Shown one piece after another: positions 9,113 to 18,212 of a DNA stretch of 64,000 nt. How positions within the stretch are numbered: the first letter of the stretch is position 1; each line of letters starts with the position of its first letter. This stretch comes from Planomicrobium okeanokoites. GTDB lineage: Bacteria; Bacillota; Bacilli; Bacillales_A; Planococcaceae. A program made the translations under genes and the position numbers. A model generated the notes under the pieces. It ran no database searches. It saw only the letters and a list, made by a program, of their open reading frames with translations, and was not told where the DNA came from. The DNA is taken from positions 868,001 through 932,000 of the forward strand of contig NZ_QQRS01000001.1 in assembly GCF_003428875.1 (NCBI RefSeq), in the 5' to 3' direction.

Positions 9113-10219
9113 ATGTCCGGAGATTCTATCATCCGCTTTGAAAATGTTACACAAACATATGAAGGTGCAGGCAATGTACTGAGTAATGTCAGCTTTGAGC
9201 TGCAGCGAGGAAAATTCTACACGCTGCTTGGCCCGTCAGGATGCGGCAAGACGACTATCCTGCGCCTGATCGCCGGATTCATCAAACCGTCTAAAGGTGA
9301 TATTTATATCGAAGGTGAAATCGTCAATGACTTCCCCGCCAATGAACGGCAAGTGAATACAGTATTCCAGGATTATGCCCTCTTTCCCCATTTGAATGTT
9401 TTTGAAAATGTGGCTTTCGGGCTCCGCATTAAAAAATTGAAAAAAGCGGAAATCGAACAGCGCGTTCTTGAAGCTCTTGAGTTCGTTAATTTGCACGGTT
9501 ACGAAAAACGCAATATCGATGAAATGTCAGGCGGCCAGCGACAGCGCGTTGCAATTGCACGCGCCATCGTCAATGATCCGGAAGTCATCCTTCTTGATGA
9601 GCCGTTGTCTGCCCTGGATTTGAAACTGCGGACAGAAATGCAGTACGAACTCCGCGAATTGCAGCAGCGACTCGGAAAGACATTCGTGTTTGTCACCCAT
9701 GACCAGGAAGAAGCGCTTGCGATGTCTGACGAGATTTTTGTCATGAATGCCGGAGAAATCCAGCAAAGCGGGACCCCAATGGATATTTACGACGAGCCCA
9801 TCAATCGTTTTGTGGCGGATTTCATCGGAGAATCGAATATCGTCGATGCCATCATGATCGATGATTACCGTGTCCGATTTGCCAACCAGGAGTTCGAATG
9901 TGTCGATAAAGGCTTGAATAAAAATGAGAAAGTCGAGATTGTCATACGCCCAGAAGACTTGCATATCACCCGCCTTGATAGAGGAAAAATTACAGTGACA
10001 GTGGACAGCCAGCTATTCCGTGGTGTCCATTATGAAATCGCCACTATTGATGAAGTGGGCAATGAATGGCTGGTACACTCCACTAAGAAAGTGGAAGTCG
10101 GATCTAAAATCGGTCTTGACTTCGAACCCGAAGCCATCCATGTCATGCGCCTGAATGAATCTGAAGAGGCTTTCGATGCCCGACTCGAAGCATATGGAGC
10201 AGCAGGCTATGAAAAATAA
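9113..10219 (+). CDS. potA: Spermidine/putrescine ABC transporter ATP-binding protein
   Basis: 368 residues. Walker A is GPSGCGKTT (about 40-48), Q-loop FQDYALFPH, signature [14 protein letters not shown], Walker [13 protein letters not shown], switch His in [11 protein letters not shown]-terminal TOBE domain (about 290-350) is typical of CUT-type importers. It drives polyamine import with PotB, PotC and PotD encoded immediately downstream. Ribosome-binding site AGGAGG; the last codons overlap the potB start by 11 bases. The four-gene set in this order makes the assignment firm, though polyamine specificity is by family. Confidence 0.94.
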   Translation: MSGDSIIRFENVTQTYEGAGNVLSNVSFELQRGKFYTLLGPSGCGKTTILRLIAGFIKPSKGDIYIEGEIVNDFPANERQVNTVFQDYALFPHLNVFENVAFGLRIKKLKKAEIEQRVLEALEFVNLHGYEKRNIDEMSGGQRQRVAIARAIVNDPEVILLDEPLSALDLKLRTEMQYELRELQQRLGKTFVFVTHDQEEALAMSDEIFVMNAGEIQQSGTPMDIYDEPINRFVADFIGESNIVDAIMIDDYRVRFANQEFECVDKGLNKNEKVEIVIRPEDLHITRLDRGKITVTVDSQLFRGVHYEIATIDEVGNEWLVHSTKKVEVGSKIGLDFEPEAIHVMRLNESEEAFDARLEAYGAAGYEK

Positions 10220-11027
10220 CCGGACTAATCCTTTCTATCTGATTCCGTATTATTTATGGATTGTACTTTTTGTCATTGCGCCGATTGCGCTTGTCCTGTA
10301 TTTCTCATTTTTCGATATTGCCGGCAACCTGACACTCGATAATTATAAAAACTTCTTTTCTTCCGTCTATCTTCGACTGACTTTAAGTTCATTCTGGTAC
10401 GCTTTCCTGATTACGCTGATTTCCCTTTTGGTGGCATATCCGACGGCTTATTGGCTGACTAAGACCAAACATAAACAATTATGGCTGCTGTTGATCATCA
10501 TCCCTTCATGGATCAACCTGCTATTGAAGGCTTACGCATTCATCGGGATCTTCGGCTTATATGGCCCTGCCAATAATCTATTGGCATCAATCGGCTCTGA
10601 ACGGCTGCAGATACTGTTTACTGATTTCAGTTTCATCTTTGTCTCTGTTTATATTTTCATACCGTTCATGGTGCTGCCGATATTCAATTCACTCGATCGC
10701 ATCAATCCGGCGTTGATCGATGCATCCCGGGACCTCGGCGCCTCATCCTGGACGACTTTTACGCGCGTCATCTTTCCGCTGGCCATCAATGGCGTTAAAG
10801 CGGGCATCCAGGTTGTATTCATCCCTGCGCTGTCGCTGTTTGTCATCACAAGGCTTATCGCAGGCAATAAAGTCATTACACTCGGAACAGCGATCGAACA
10901 GCAATTCCTCGTAACCCAAAACTGGGGCATGGGCTCGACCATAGCTGTTTTCCTGATACTGTTCATGATTATCATCATGATGGTCACTGGTGAAAAAGGA
11001 GGTACGCTCAATGGAAAAATTAAGTAA
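10209..11027 (+). CDS. potB: Spermidine/putrescine ABC transporter permease PotB
   Basis: 272 residues with about six membrane segments. The permease EAA loop near residues 175-195 reads [17 protein letters not shown], the contact site for PotA. The start was set at 10209 (MKNNRTNPF) with GGAG 9 bases upstream and an 11-base overlap with potA. The open frame extends to 10155 inside potA, but those codons are shadow. Cytoplasmic-membrane component of the polyamine importer, translationally coupled to potA. Confidence 0.92.
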   Translation: MKNNRTNPFYLIPYYLWIVLFVIAPIALVLYFSFFDIAGNLTLDNYKNFFSSVYLRLTLSSFWYAFLITLISLLVAYPTAYWLTKTKHKQLWLLLIIIPSWINLLLKAYAFIGIFGLYGPANNLLASIGSERLQILFTDFSFIFVSVYIFIPFMVLPIFNSLDRINPALIDASRDLGASSWTTFTRVIFPLAINGVKAGIQVVFIPALSLFVITRLIAGNKVITLGTAIEQQFLVTQNWGMGSTIAVFLILFMIIIMMVTGEKGGTLNGKIK

Positions 11028-11817
11028 GACAGCACGAATCTATTTATCCATTGTCTTTATCATCCTTTATGCGCCAATTTTTTACCTGATTTTCTATTCA
11101 TTCAACAGCGGCGGCACGATGTCGAGTTTCGAAGGTTTTACGCTGGAACATTACGCTGCCGTATTCAACGATACACGCCTTATTGTCATCGTGCTGAACA
11201 CAGTGATTGTCGCATTGCTTTCTGCATTGATATCAACCGCCATCGGCGTTTTGGGTGCTATCGGCATCGTCTTTATCCGCAACCGCAAAATGCGCAATGC
11301 CGTTTTATCATTAAATACTATTCTGATTGTCAGTCCTGACGTCATCATCGGTGCTTCATTCCTGATTCTGTTCACGATGATCGGCATCAAGCTCGGTTTT
11401 GCATCCGTCCTGATTTCCCATATCGCATTCAGTATTCCCATAGTCGTCATCATGGTGCTGCCGAAGCTGATGGAAATGAGTGATTCACTGATTGATGCAG
11501 CGACTGATCTCGGTGCTTCGAAACGGGATATTCTGACACGCGTCATTCTGCCGTATATCAAACCCGGCATATTCGCAGGTTTCTTTTTGGCGCTGACCTA
11601 TTCACTGGATGATTTTGCCGTCACATTTTTTGTAACCGGAAACGGATTTGCCACATTATCCGTTGAAATCTATTCGATGGCCCGGGCTGGCATCACACTG
11701 ACCATCAATGCGCTTTCCGCTTTGATTTTCCTTGTGACCCTTGGCCTTGTCCTCGGTTATTACTTCTTTAATAATCGGACCCGGCTGACCATCCGACCAC
11801 CAGGAGGAGGCAACTGA
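11011..11817 (+). CDS. potC: Spermidine/putrescine ABC transporter permease PotC
   Basis: 268 residues, about six membrane spans, with the EAA loop DAATDLGASKRDILTRV near residues 160-178. The ATG at 11011 has GGAGG 8 bases upstream and overlaps the end of potB by 17 bases; a GTG at 10990 has no site. Pairs with PotB to form the membrane channel. Followed 2 bases later by potD. Confidence 0.92.
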   Translation: MEKLSKTARIYLSIVFIILYAPIFYLIFYSFNSGGTMSSFEGFTLEHYAAVFNDTRLIVIVLNTVIVALLSALISTAIGVLGAIGIVFIRNRKMRNAVLSLNTILIVSPDVIIGASFLILFTMIGIKLGFASVLISHIAFSIPIVVIMVLPKLMEMSDSLIDAATDLGASKRDILTRVILPYIKPGIFAGFFLALTYSLDDFAVTFFVTGNGFATLSVEIYSMARAGITLTINALSALIFLVTLGLVLGYYFFNNRTRLTIRPPGGGN

Positions 11818-11819
11818 CC

Positions 11820-12896
11820 ATGAAAGATCTCATACGCGCAAGTCTGGCGATCATCGTCATTTCCGGTGTTTTGATGTACATTGTTTCATTGCTTGAAGAC
11901 ACTTCTTCCGCCGGAGGCGGCGGTACCATCAACGTCTATAACTGGGGAGAATATATCGATCCTGAACTCGTAAGCCAATTTGAAGAAGAAACCGGCATCA
12001 CCGTCATTTACGAAACATTCGACTCGAATGAAGCGATGATGACCAAAATCGAACAAGGCGGCACCACTTATGACGTGGCCATGCCTTCTGAATATGCAAT
12101 CGAGAAGATGAAAGAATCGGATTTGCTCCACCCGATCGACTTGAACAAGATAACGAATCTCGAAAATATCGACCCCTATTTCTTAGATCTGCCATTTGAT
12201 CCAGGCAATGAATATTCCATCCCTTATTTCTGGGGAACGGTTGGCATCGCCTTCAACCCATCCCTGCTCGACGGACAGACATTCGAGAGCTGGGACGACC
12301 TTTGGGATCCAACGCTTGAACAGGAAGTGATCCTGGTGGATTCAGCCCGTGAAGTCATCGGTATGGGCTTGAACAGTCTCGGCTATTCACTGAACTCGAC
12401 CGATATGGACGAATTACGTGAAGCCACTGACAAGCTGAAAACTTTGGGACCGAACGTAAAAGCGATCATCGGCGATGAAATAGTCGAGATGATGCGTCGG
12501 GAAGAAGCCGCTGTCGCGCTCACTTGGTCTGGTCAGGCTGCTGACATGATGTGGATCAATGAAAACATCGATTATTCGGTTCCTGAAGAAGGATCAAATC
12601 TGTGGTTCGATAACATGATCATCCCGAAAACCGCCGACAATGTCGACGGTGCACATGAATTCATCAACTTCATGCTGGATGCAGAAGTCGCTGCGCAAAA
12701 CGCAGATTATGTCGGCTATTCCACACCGAATCAGGCAGCTTTGGAGTTGATGGATCCTGAAGTTACAGGGGATGAACGCTTCTATCCGACAGAAGAGATG
12801 CGTGAACGGCTGGAAGTATATGAAAACCTTGGACTTGAAATGCTCGGTGTATATAATGAATTGTTTTTAGAGTTTAAAATGGATATGGAAAAATGA
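11820..12896 (+). CDS. potD: Spermidine/putrescine-binding protein PotD, membrane-anchored
   Basis: 358 residues of the extracellular solute-binding family: mature domain starts INVYNWGEYIDPELV, with YDVAMPSEYAIEKM, PYFWGTVGIAFNP and LTWSGQAADMMW typical of PotD/PotF. The N-terminus is a hydrophobic segment (about 5-25) with no cysteine, so this is not a lipoprotein; it should stay tethered by an uncleaved signal anchor, followed by a Gly-rich linker. GGAGG site in the end of potC. Last gene of the XRE-potABCD operon; a strong terminator follows. Confidence 0.92.
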   Translation: MKDLIRASLAIIVISGVLMYIVSLLEDTSSAGGGGTINVYNWGEYIDPELVSQFEEETGITVIYETFDSNEAMMTKIEQGGTTYDVAMPSEYAIEKMKESDLLHPIDLNKITNLENIDPYFLDLPFDPGNEYSIPYFWGTVGIAFNPSLLDGQTFESWDDLWDPTLEQEVILVDSAREVIGMGLNSLGYSLNSTDMDELREATDKLKTLGPNVKAIIGDEIVEMMRREEAAVALTWSGQAADMMWINENIDYSVPEEGSNLWFDNMIIPKTADNVDGAHEFINFMLDAEVAAQNADYVGYSTPNQAALELMDPEVTGDERFYPTEEMRERLEVYENLGLEMLGVYNELFLEFKMDMEK

Positions 12897-12901
12897 TTGA
12901 C

Positions 12902-12942
12902 AATGAGCCGGGTAAAAGATTTTTTGCCCGGCTCATTTTTTT
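12902..12942 (+). terminator. Terminator of the pot operon
   Basis: Stem AATGAGCCGGG.AAAA / TTTT.CCCGGCTCATT followed by a T-rich tail. Its layout (AATGA-GC-rich-A run / T run-GC-rich-TCATT) resembles the hairpin at 13365. Confidence 0.9.
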
Positions 12943-12960
12943 ATTGAATTTGATCAGCAC

Positions 12961-13392
12961 TGCATCGCTGCGCTGGCTTCGTCGCAAATGACACCGGCAA
13001 AAATGCTTTTTGCCTGCTGATTGTTTTAACTTTATCTAAGCGAATAAAAATTCTTTAACTCTTACTTATCCTCAACCCCTTGCTCCTGCATCGCTGCGCT
13101 AGCTTCGTCGCAAATGACACCGGCAAAAATGCTTTTTGCCTGCTGATTGTTTTAACTTTATCTAAGCGAATAAAAATTCTTTAACTCTTACTTATCCTCA
13201 ACCCCTTGCTCCTGCATCGCTGCGCTAGCTTCGTCGCAAATGACACCGGCAAAAATGCTTTTTGCCTGCTGATTGTTTTAACTTTATCTAAGCGAATAAA
13301 AATTCTTTAACTCTTACTTATCCTCAACCCCTTGCTCCTGCATCGCTGCGCTGGCTTCGTCGCAAATGACACCGGCAAAAATGCTTTTTGCC
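12961..13392. repeat. Tandem array of a 126-bp unit, 3.4 copies
   Basis: Units begin at 12961, 13087, 13213 and 13339, exactly 126 bases apart; the fourth stops after 54 bases. Each begins TGCATCGCTGCGCT and ends CCCCTTGCTCC. The only difference I see is one base in CTRGCTTC (G in copies 1 and 4, A in copies 2 and 3). Each copy carries the small palindrome GGCAAAAATGCTTTTTGCC. All six frames contain stops in the AT-rich half, so it is not coding. It fills the ~600-base gap between potD and the MFS gene. Confidence 0.95.
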
Positions 13393-13401
13393 GGTGTCAT
13401 T
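13365..13401. repeat. Perfect 17-bp hairpin closing the tandem array
   Basis: Left arm AATGACACCGGCAAAAA (13365-13381), loop TGC, right arm TTTTTGCCGGTGTCATT (13385-13401), no mismatch. The earlier copies keep the left arm but only 8 bases of the right arm. No T tail follows, so a standard terminator is uncertain, although the A/T core resembles the bidirectional terminators in this window. Confidence 0.85.
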
Positions 13402-13493
13402 CCCTGTTATTTTCTATAGAAATGGGGTATAGTAACAAAGTTAATAAAACGACATTTAGCCACACGAAGTAATAAATGAAAGAAGGACGCCCT

Positions 13494-14720
13494 ATGGCAG
13501 TAAAATCAAATAAATTCGCATTATATATCCTCATGTTCAATATGTTCATCGCCATGAGCGGCATCGGTCTGATCATTCCGATCATGCCGGCTTATCTGGA
13601 TACGTTCGGAGTCGCCGGCCAGGTGCTAGGGACATTAATCGCCACTTTCGCCTTTGCGCAATTCTTATTCTCTCCCCTTTCCGGCCAATTGTCCGATAAA
13701 TATGGAAGAAAAAAATTAATCATTTTTGGCCTTGTCGTTTTTGGCATGTCACAGCTTGTTTTCGGTTTGGCCACCGAACTGTGGGTGCTGTATCTGGCCA
13801 GATTCTTCAGCGGTCTGGGAGCGGCTTTCCTGATTCCTCCGATGATGGCCTTTGTCGCTGACATAACAACTTACGAAGAACGTGGCAAAGGGATGGGGCT
13901 GCTCGGTGCATCCATGTCACTCGGCTTCATGATCGGGCCCGGTTTCGGTGGTTTCCTGGCAGAAGTCAGCCTGCAATTCCCATTCTATATTGCAGCACTT
14001 GTCGCTACATTAGCGGCTATCATGTCCTATATTGCATTGCCGGATGTCGCACCGACCATCCAGCAGGCAGAGAATAAAAAGGAGAACCTATGGCAGCAGA
14101 TGAAGCGTTCAGTTTATATGCCTTATTTCGTCATGCTGCTTGTCATGTTCATCTTTGCATTCGGTTTATCGAATTTCCAGTCGACTATCGCATTATATGT
14201 TGATAAGGAACACGGCTTTACACCAAAAGAAATTTCAATCCTCATTACAGTCGGCGGTTTTGTCGGCGTCATCATCCAGACATTTGTAATTGACCGCCTG
14301 TTCAAACGCTATGGTGAAATGAATGTAATTCTGGTTAACCTGCTCGTTTCGGCAGCTGCCATGATCGGCATCCTATTCGTCAATACATTCTGGACCATCC
14401 TGCTCGTTTCAGCTGTATTCTTCACTGCTGCTTCGCTGCTCCGTCCGGCGATCAATACGCTGATCTCCAAACTGGCCGGTGACCAGCAAGGGTACGCTGC
14501 GGGGATGAACAATGCCTATATGAGTCTCGGCAATATGATCGGTCCCGCTTTAGCTGGTATCCTGTTCGATATCAATATGATCTATCCTTATATAGTAGGA
14601 ACCGCCATCCTGCTGATCTGCTTCTTCATCGCTTCCAGCTGGTCTTCCAAAAAGCAGCAGCTGCTTCAGGAAACACGCTCAGTCGCACCTGCAGGTAAAG
14701 GTGAAATTCAAAAAGGTTAA
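13494..14720 (+). CDS. MFS multidrug efflux transporter (NorA/Bmr-like)
   Basis: 408 residues, 12 predicted membrane segments. Diagnostic MFS signatures: loop 2-3 motif GQLSDKYGRKKLI near residue 65-77 and the antiporter motif C in helix 5 (SLGFMIGPGFGG). Helix 1 (GIGLIIPIMPAYL) resembles NorA, Bmr and Blt pumps, which expel cationic drugs by proton antiport. Specificity is not readable. The start at 13494 (MAVKSNKFAL) has AAGGA 6 bases upstream; the frame opens at 13476 without a site. It lies just downstream of the 126-bp array. A TATAGT box near 13424 could be its -10, with no good -35. Confidence 0.87.
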   Translation: MAVKSNKFALYILMFNMFIAMSGIGLIIPIMPAYLDTFGVAGQVLGTLIATFAFAQFLFSPLSGQLSDKYGRKKLIIFGLVVFGMSQLVFGLATELWVLYLARFFSGLGAAFLIPPMMAFVADITTYEERGKGMGLLGASMSLGFMIGPGFGGFLAEVSLQFPFYIAALVATLAAIMSYIALPDVAPTIQQAENKKENLWQQMKRSVYMPYFVMLLVMFIFAFGLSNFQSTIALYVDKEHGFTPKEISILITVGGFVGVIIQTFVIDRLFKRYGEMNVILVNLLVSAAAMIGILFVNTFWTILLVSAVFFTAASLLRPAINTLISKLAGDQQGYAAGMNNAYMSLGNMIGPALAGILFDINMIYPYIVGTAILLICFFIASSWSSKKQQLLQETRSVAPAGKGEIQKG

Positions 14721-14764
14721 CCGTTCAATTACACTGCTTTAGTTATTCACATGCTGAAACATAT

Positions 14765-14797
14765 AAAAAGACCGACTTTCAATCAGTCGGTCTTTTT
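14765..14797. terminator. Bidirectional terminator after the MFS gene
   Basis: Perfect 13-bp stem AAAAAGACCGACT / AGTCGGTCTTTTT, 7-base loop, T runs on both strands; separates convergent genes. Confidence 0.9.
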
Positions 14798-14858
14798 GCT
14801 TTTTATTATTCTCTTTTGTTCTTCCAACTTTTACATCACGAGATCAGTTTGAACTCCA

Positions 14859-15530
14859 TCAGATAAATCTTTTTAGGTATCCATCATAAATCTTGCGCAT
14901 GACTTTTGGTGTGTTCTCCAGGTAAACACTGATTTGTTCCATGTTCGATTCAACTTTGTCTCCGTTTCTTTCATCTGTCGGAAAATCGGATATCCCTTTG
15001 ATGATGATGCACTCAATATTATTTTTCCTGCAGATATAAGCAATGGCGCCCGCTTCTGTATCAGCAATGGTAATATCGTTTTCTTTCAGCTCTAGATAAT
15101 CCTTCCACATCACAACTGCTTTATCGGCGGTGGCAATTGTTCCAGTATGAAAATCATTACCGTATTCAGTTAAAGTGATATCGACTATGAATGATGGTTT
15201 GATAAGCGGCTCAATCTCTTTTACTGTACAGTCATATTGAACTGCCCGATTGGGGACGAAAATATCTAAATTGCTGAACTGGTCATCTATTCCGGCACAT
15301 GTCCCGGCAACAATCACTTTAGTTAATTTAAATTCAGAAATCATATACTGTGTACCACCGACACCGTTTACTTTTCTTATCCCGCTGCTATAGAAAACCA
15401 GTTCAGCGTCATTAATCGTCCTCATAAAATACTCACCATAAGGATAGCCGAAACGTTCGTTTTCTTTTACGTTAAAGTATTCCAATGTCGCTTCAAATTC
15501 CCAATTTGTCGCAATACATATCCCTATCAT
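14859..15530 (-). CDS. Nucleoside phosphorylase-like protein (MTA/SAH nucleosidase family)
   Basis: 223 residues of the PNP/UDP phosphorylase fold. Family marks are the glycine strand VIVAGTCAGIDDQF (about 70-83) and the purine/ribose motif TEAGAIAYICRKNNI (about 158-172) followed by KGISDF with the catalytic Asp. The family hydrolyses or phosphorolyses nucleosides such as methylthioadenosine. The N-terminus is divergent from typical MtnN, so substrate is open. GGTGAT site before the ATG. Single gene; the long VWA operon ends about 100 bases further on in the same direction, so read-through is possible. Confidence 0.72.
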   Translation of the reverse strand: MIGICIATNWEFEATLEYFNVKENERFGYPYGEYFMRTINDAELVFYSSGIRKVNGVGGTQYMISEFKLTKVIVAGTCAGIDDQFSNLDIFVPNRAVQYDCTVKEIEPLIKPSFIVDITLTEYGNDFHTGTIATADKAVVMWKDYLELKENDITIADTEAGAIAYICRKNNIECIIIKGISDFPTDERNGDKVESNMEQISVYLENTPKVMRKIYDGYLKRFI

Positions 15531-15629
15531 CGTCTTATCACCCTAATGAATAAATTTGTCATTCACAGTAGTACTCGAGCTATTGCAGGAAATTATTCAA
15601 TCCACACCGAATAAATTCCTGCCAATTAT

Positions 15630-18212
15630 TTATTTGCTGTTCCGTTGCTTGGCTTTCAATAACTGCTCAATGCCGTCATTGGCATTGGAATCTGATTGTA
15701 TTGGCGCTTTTTTAGGCAGCGCCGGCATTCTCAATCCGAACCGGCGAATTGTGATATCCGCGAAAAACAGCAGCATGGCTAAAAGAATCAGCGGCAGTGT
15801 AATGGATTGCATGGATGAGCTGCTATAAGGAATATCCCTGAAAGCATCATCCAAAGATTCCAGGACCTGACCGCCGCTTCTTTCCGCAATTGCGGATAAT
15901 AGCTCCACATCCGCCGGTTCACTGCGGTACTCCTCACCATAAGGAATGGTAAGGCCGCTCCGGTAAGCCGCTCCGGTTTCATTGGAAACACTGAAAAATA
16001 CGAGCCCTGGTTCCTCTTCCATATGGACATCGATTACGCCTGGCGCCACCGGCTCTGTCTGAACTTCAATTTCTTCACCTGTTTCGTCGATGACAGCAAC
16101 ATTTAGAATAGCCGAGGATTGGCTCGGATCTTCTATGGTGTATACTCCTTGCTCTTTACGGGTGATGGCAAATGGGGCTTCGTCAAACGACGGCAGAATC
16201 CTGGATATGCTGCGGTTCCAAAATGCCGGCCAATTGCCCCATTTTTGAAATTCGCCGCTCCATGCTCCACTGCCGGAAGTGAATGCCAGCGCTTTTCCAA
16301 GACCATAATTCCATTCCGCCAGAATAGGATCCCCTTGTTCACTTTCCGCTGCAACTCTGGCCGTATCTTTGGCAGTAGTCGCTATATAGCTGTTCATCTG
16401 TGGAATTCCTTCAGCGAATAAAGGGCTCCATGCGCTGTCATAAATCAAAGGATAAAAAGGTTCATCCACAATGTAAGTGCGAGACATCATAATGGTCTCA
16501 CGCGACAGGATTGCCGGAATCGTTGACGCATCGGTAACATCGTAGAACCGTCCACTGCCGCTGTCTGCCAATGACTCAAGCAAAGCCCTGTCCGCATCCT
16601 GTCCGACAGCGACAGTCGAAAGGGTGATGTTATTGTCTGAGCCTTCATCAATCAGACTGTAATAATCATTTTGAGTAGCTGATTGGCCGTCCGTCAACAG
16701 AATAATATGCTTTCGCTGAAGATCCAATTCTTCCAACTGACCATATGCTTCAGCCAGCGAAGAATAAATTTCCGTTCCGCCGCCAGGGGCTACTGTGAGA
16801 ATGTCATCTATCGCCTGCTGGCGGTCATCCAGTTTTTGTGTCGGAACGATTTCCCATGGTTTATCATCAAAGGCGATGACTCCGACCACATCATCTTCCC
16901 TCAATAACTCTACTGAACGGGCAGCGGCTTCCTTCGCTAATTCCATCTTTTGGCCGGCCATACTGCCGGAGCGGTCCATCACGATCACCAAGCCAAGTGA
17001 TGGCAGCTCATGCTTCCCTTTCACTTCCATTTCAACCGGCAGAAGTTCTTCAATCGGTGTTTTGAAATAACCGCCGAGCCCGAAACTCCGGTCGCCTCCG
17101 ACCATCATGAAGCCCATGCCGAACTCTTTGACTGCCTGCTCGATGACGGCCATAGTCTGTTCCCCGACCTCGGTGCCGGACACATTGTCAAAAATTATCG
17201 CGTCATAAGCCAGAATCGAAGACAAGTTTTGCGGCAGTCCGGCAGGTGATGTTTCCACTAAATTCAAATTTTCAGCATCCAATAAACCCGTCACCGGACT
17301 TGTGCCTTCATTGCTGACAATCAATATTTCCGGCGGCCCTTCCACTTCTGTGAGACTCGTCAATCGATTGTTCTGAAGAAATCCGTCTCCACCTATTTCA
17401 ATTGCCGCTTCGAATTTCAGCAGCCCTTCACTTTGTACCGCATATTTATGTGACAGGATATTTCTGCCTTCTTCTAAAGTCACTGGTATCCGTTCTATTT
17501 CCACATCGTTGGCGGACAGGATCAGTTCCCCTTCGCTCTGTTGGTCTGCTTCGCTTATCATGCTGAAATCCAGCTCTTCTCCAAGAAATGCCTGGGCAGG
17601 TGTGGTGAATTCCGTTAACGCCGCTTCATTGCCTGCAGGCGGTTCTATCGGAAGGACATCGACTGTCACCCGTTCACCATTGATGCGATCAATACTTTCA
17701 AGTGCGGATGACCGGGTTTCATTGCCATCACTTAACAGGACAAGTCTTGTAGCCCTATCGATATCTCCGGTGTTTGCCGCCAGTTCCAGTGCCTGCGCAA
17801 TATTGGTATGCTCCGCTCTATTGGCCGTCATTTCAGCAGGGAGCCCGTCTGGATCAGATGATAAAGGCATCAATGATTGAAAATCTTCAGCGAAAGTGAA
17901 TACGCCGGCAGATTGATCAATACCTTTACCAGCCAATGCCCGATTCAGCTGTTCTTCTATTCCATTTTCAGCCTGTGACATTGATGAGGAGCGATCCCAT
18001 AGAAAGAGGATCTGCTCATCTTCGATAGGCTGATGAATAACCGGTGATGCTAAAGCGGTTACCAATAAAAATACACTGAGCAATCTGAGTATGAACGATG
18101 TTCGGAAAAGTGTATTGGCATTCCGATAATGCTTCCATCCTGTCAATAATAAATAAAGCGCTGCAGGAGCGAGCAATAACAGCCAGAAAGGTTCATCCAA
18201 ACGAAGTTCCAC
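15630..18212 (-). CDS. Large membrane protein with two VWA domains and a glutamine-amidotransferase-like domain
   Basis: 860 residues. Two N-terminal membrane helices (about 8-25 and 38-60) precede a VWA-like domain with MIDAS start DRSSS near residue 73. A GATase-like region follows (DAIIFDNVSG ... MMVGGDRSFGLGGY, about 330-390). A second VWA domain has the full MIDAS motif DRSGSM near 415 plus TDGQSATQ. A C-terminal helix (about 808-825) anchors the end. Last gene of an eight-gene operon, overlapping the previous VWA gene by 20 bases. BatA/BatB-type proteins partner MoxR ATPases; the substrate is unknown. Mature domains should face outward. Confidence 0.8.
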   Translation of the reverse strand: MELRLDEPFWLLLLAPAALYLLLTGWKHYRNANTLFRTSFILRLLSVFLLVTALASPVIHQPIEDEQILFLWDRSSSMSQAENGIEEQLNRALAGKGIDQSAGVFTFAEDFQSLMPLSSDPDGLPAEMTANRAEHTNIAQALELAANTGDIDRATRLVLLSDGNETRSSALESIDRINGERVTVDVLPIEPPAGNEAALTEFTTPAQAFLGEELDFSMISEADQQSEGELILSANDVEIERIPVTLEEGRNILSHKYAVQSEGLLKFEAAIEIGGDGFLQNNRLTSLTEVEGPPEILIVSNEGTSPVTGLLDAENLNLVETSPAGLPQNLSSILAYDAIIFDNVSGTEVGEQTMAVIEQAVKEFGMGFMMVGGDRSFGLGGYFKTPIEELLPVEMEVKGKHELPSLGLVIVMDRSGSMAGQKMELAKEAAARSVELLREDDVVGVIAFDDKPWEIVPTQKLDDRQQAIDDILTVAPGGGTEIYSSLAEAYGQLEELDLQRKHIILLTDGQSATQNDYYSLIDEGSDNNITLSTVAVGQDADRALLESLADSGSGRFYDVTDASTIPAILSRETIMMSRTYIVDEPFYPLIYDSAWSPLFAEGIPQMNSYIATTAKDTARVAAESEQGDPILAEWNYGLGKALAFTSGSGAWSGEFQKWGNWPAFWNRSISRILPSFDEAPFAITRKEQGVYTIEDPSQSSAILNVAVIDETGEEIEVQTEPVAPGVIDVHMEEEPGLVFFSVSNETGAAYRSGLTIPYGEEYRSEPADVELLSAIAERSGGQVLESLDDAFRDIPYSSSSMQSITLPLILLAMLLFFADITIRRFGLRMPALPKKAPIQSDSNANDGIEQLLKAKQRNSK

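Noticed and set aside
12961-13392. Repeat array as a CRISPR locus
   Set aside because: Units are contiguous 126-bp tandem copies with no alternating short repeats and unique spacers, and no cas gene is nearby.
12961-13392. Coding repeat (126 = 42 codons) in the array
   Set aside because: Every frame on both strands meets stop codons in the AT-rich half of each unit, and no ribosome-binding site precedes an ORF.
15585-15622. Terminator after the large VWA operon
   Set aside because: A long hairpin (GCAGGAAATTATTC / GAATAAATTCCTGC) is present but no T run follows on the minus strand; kept out of the feature list.
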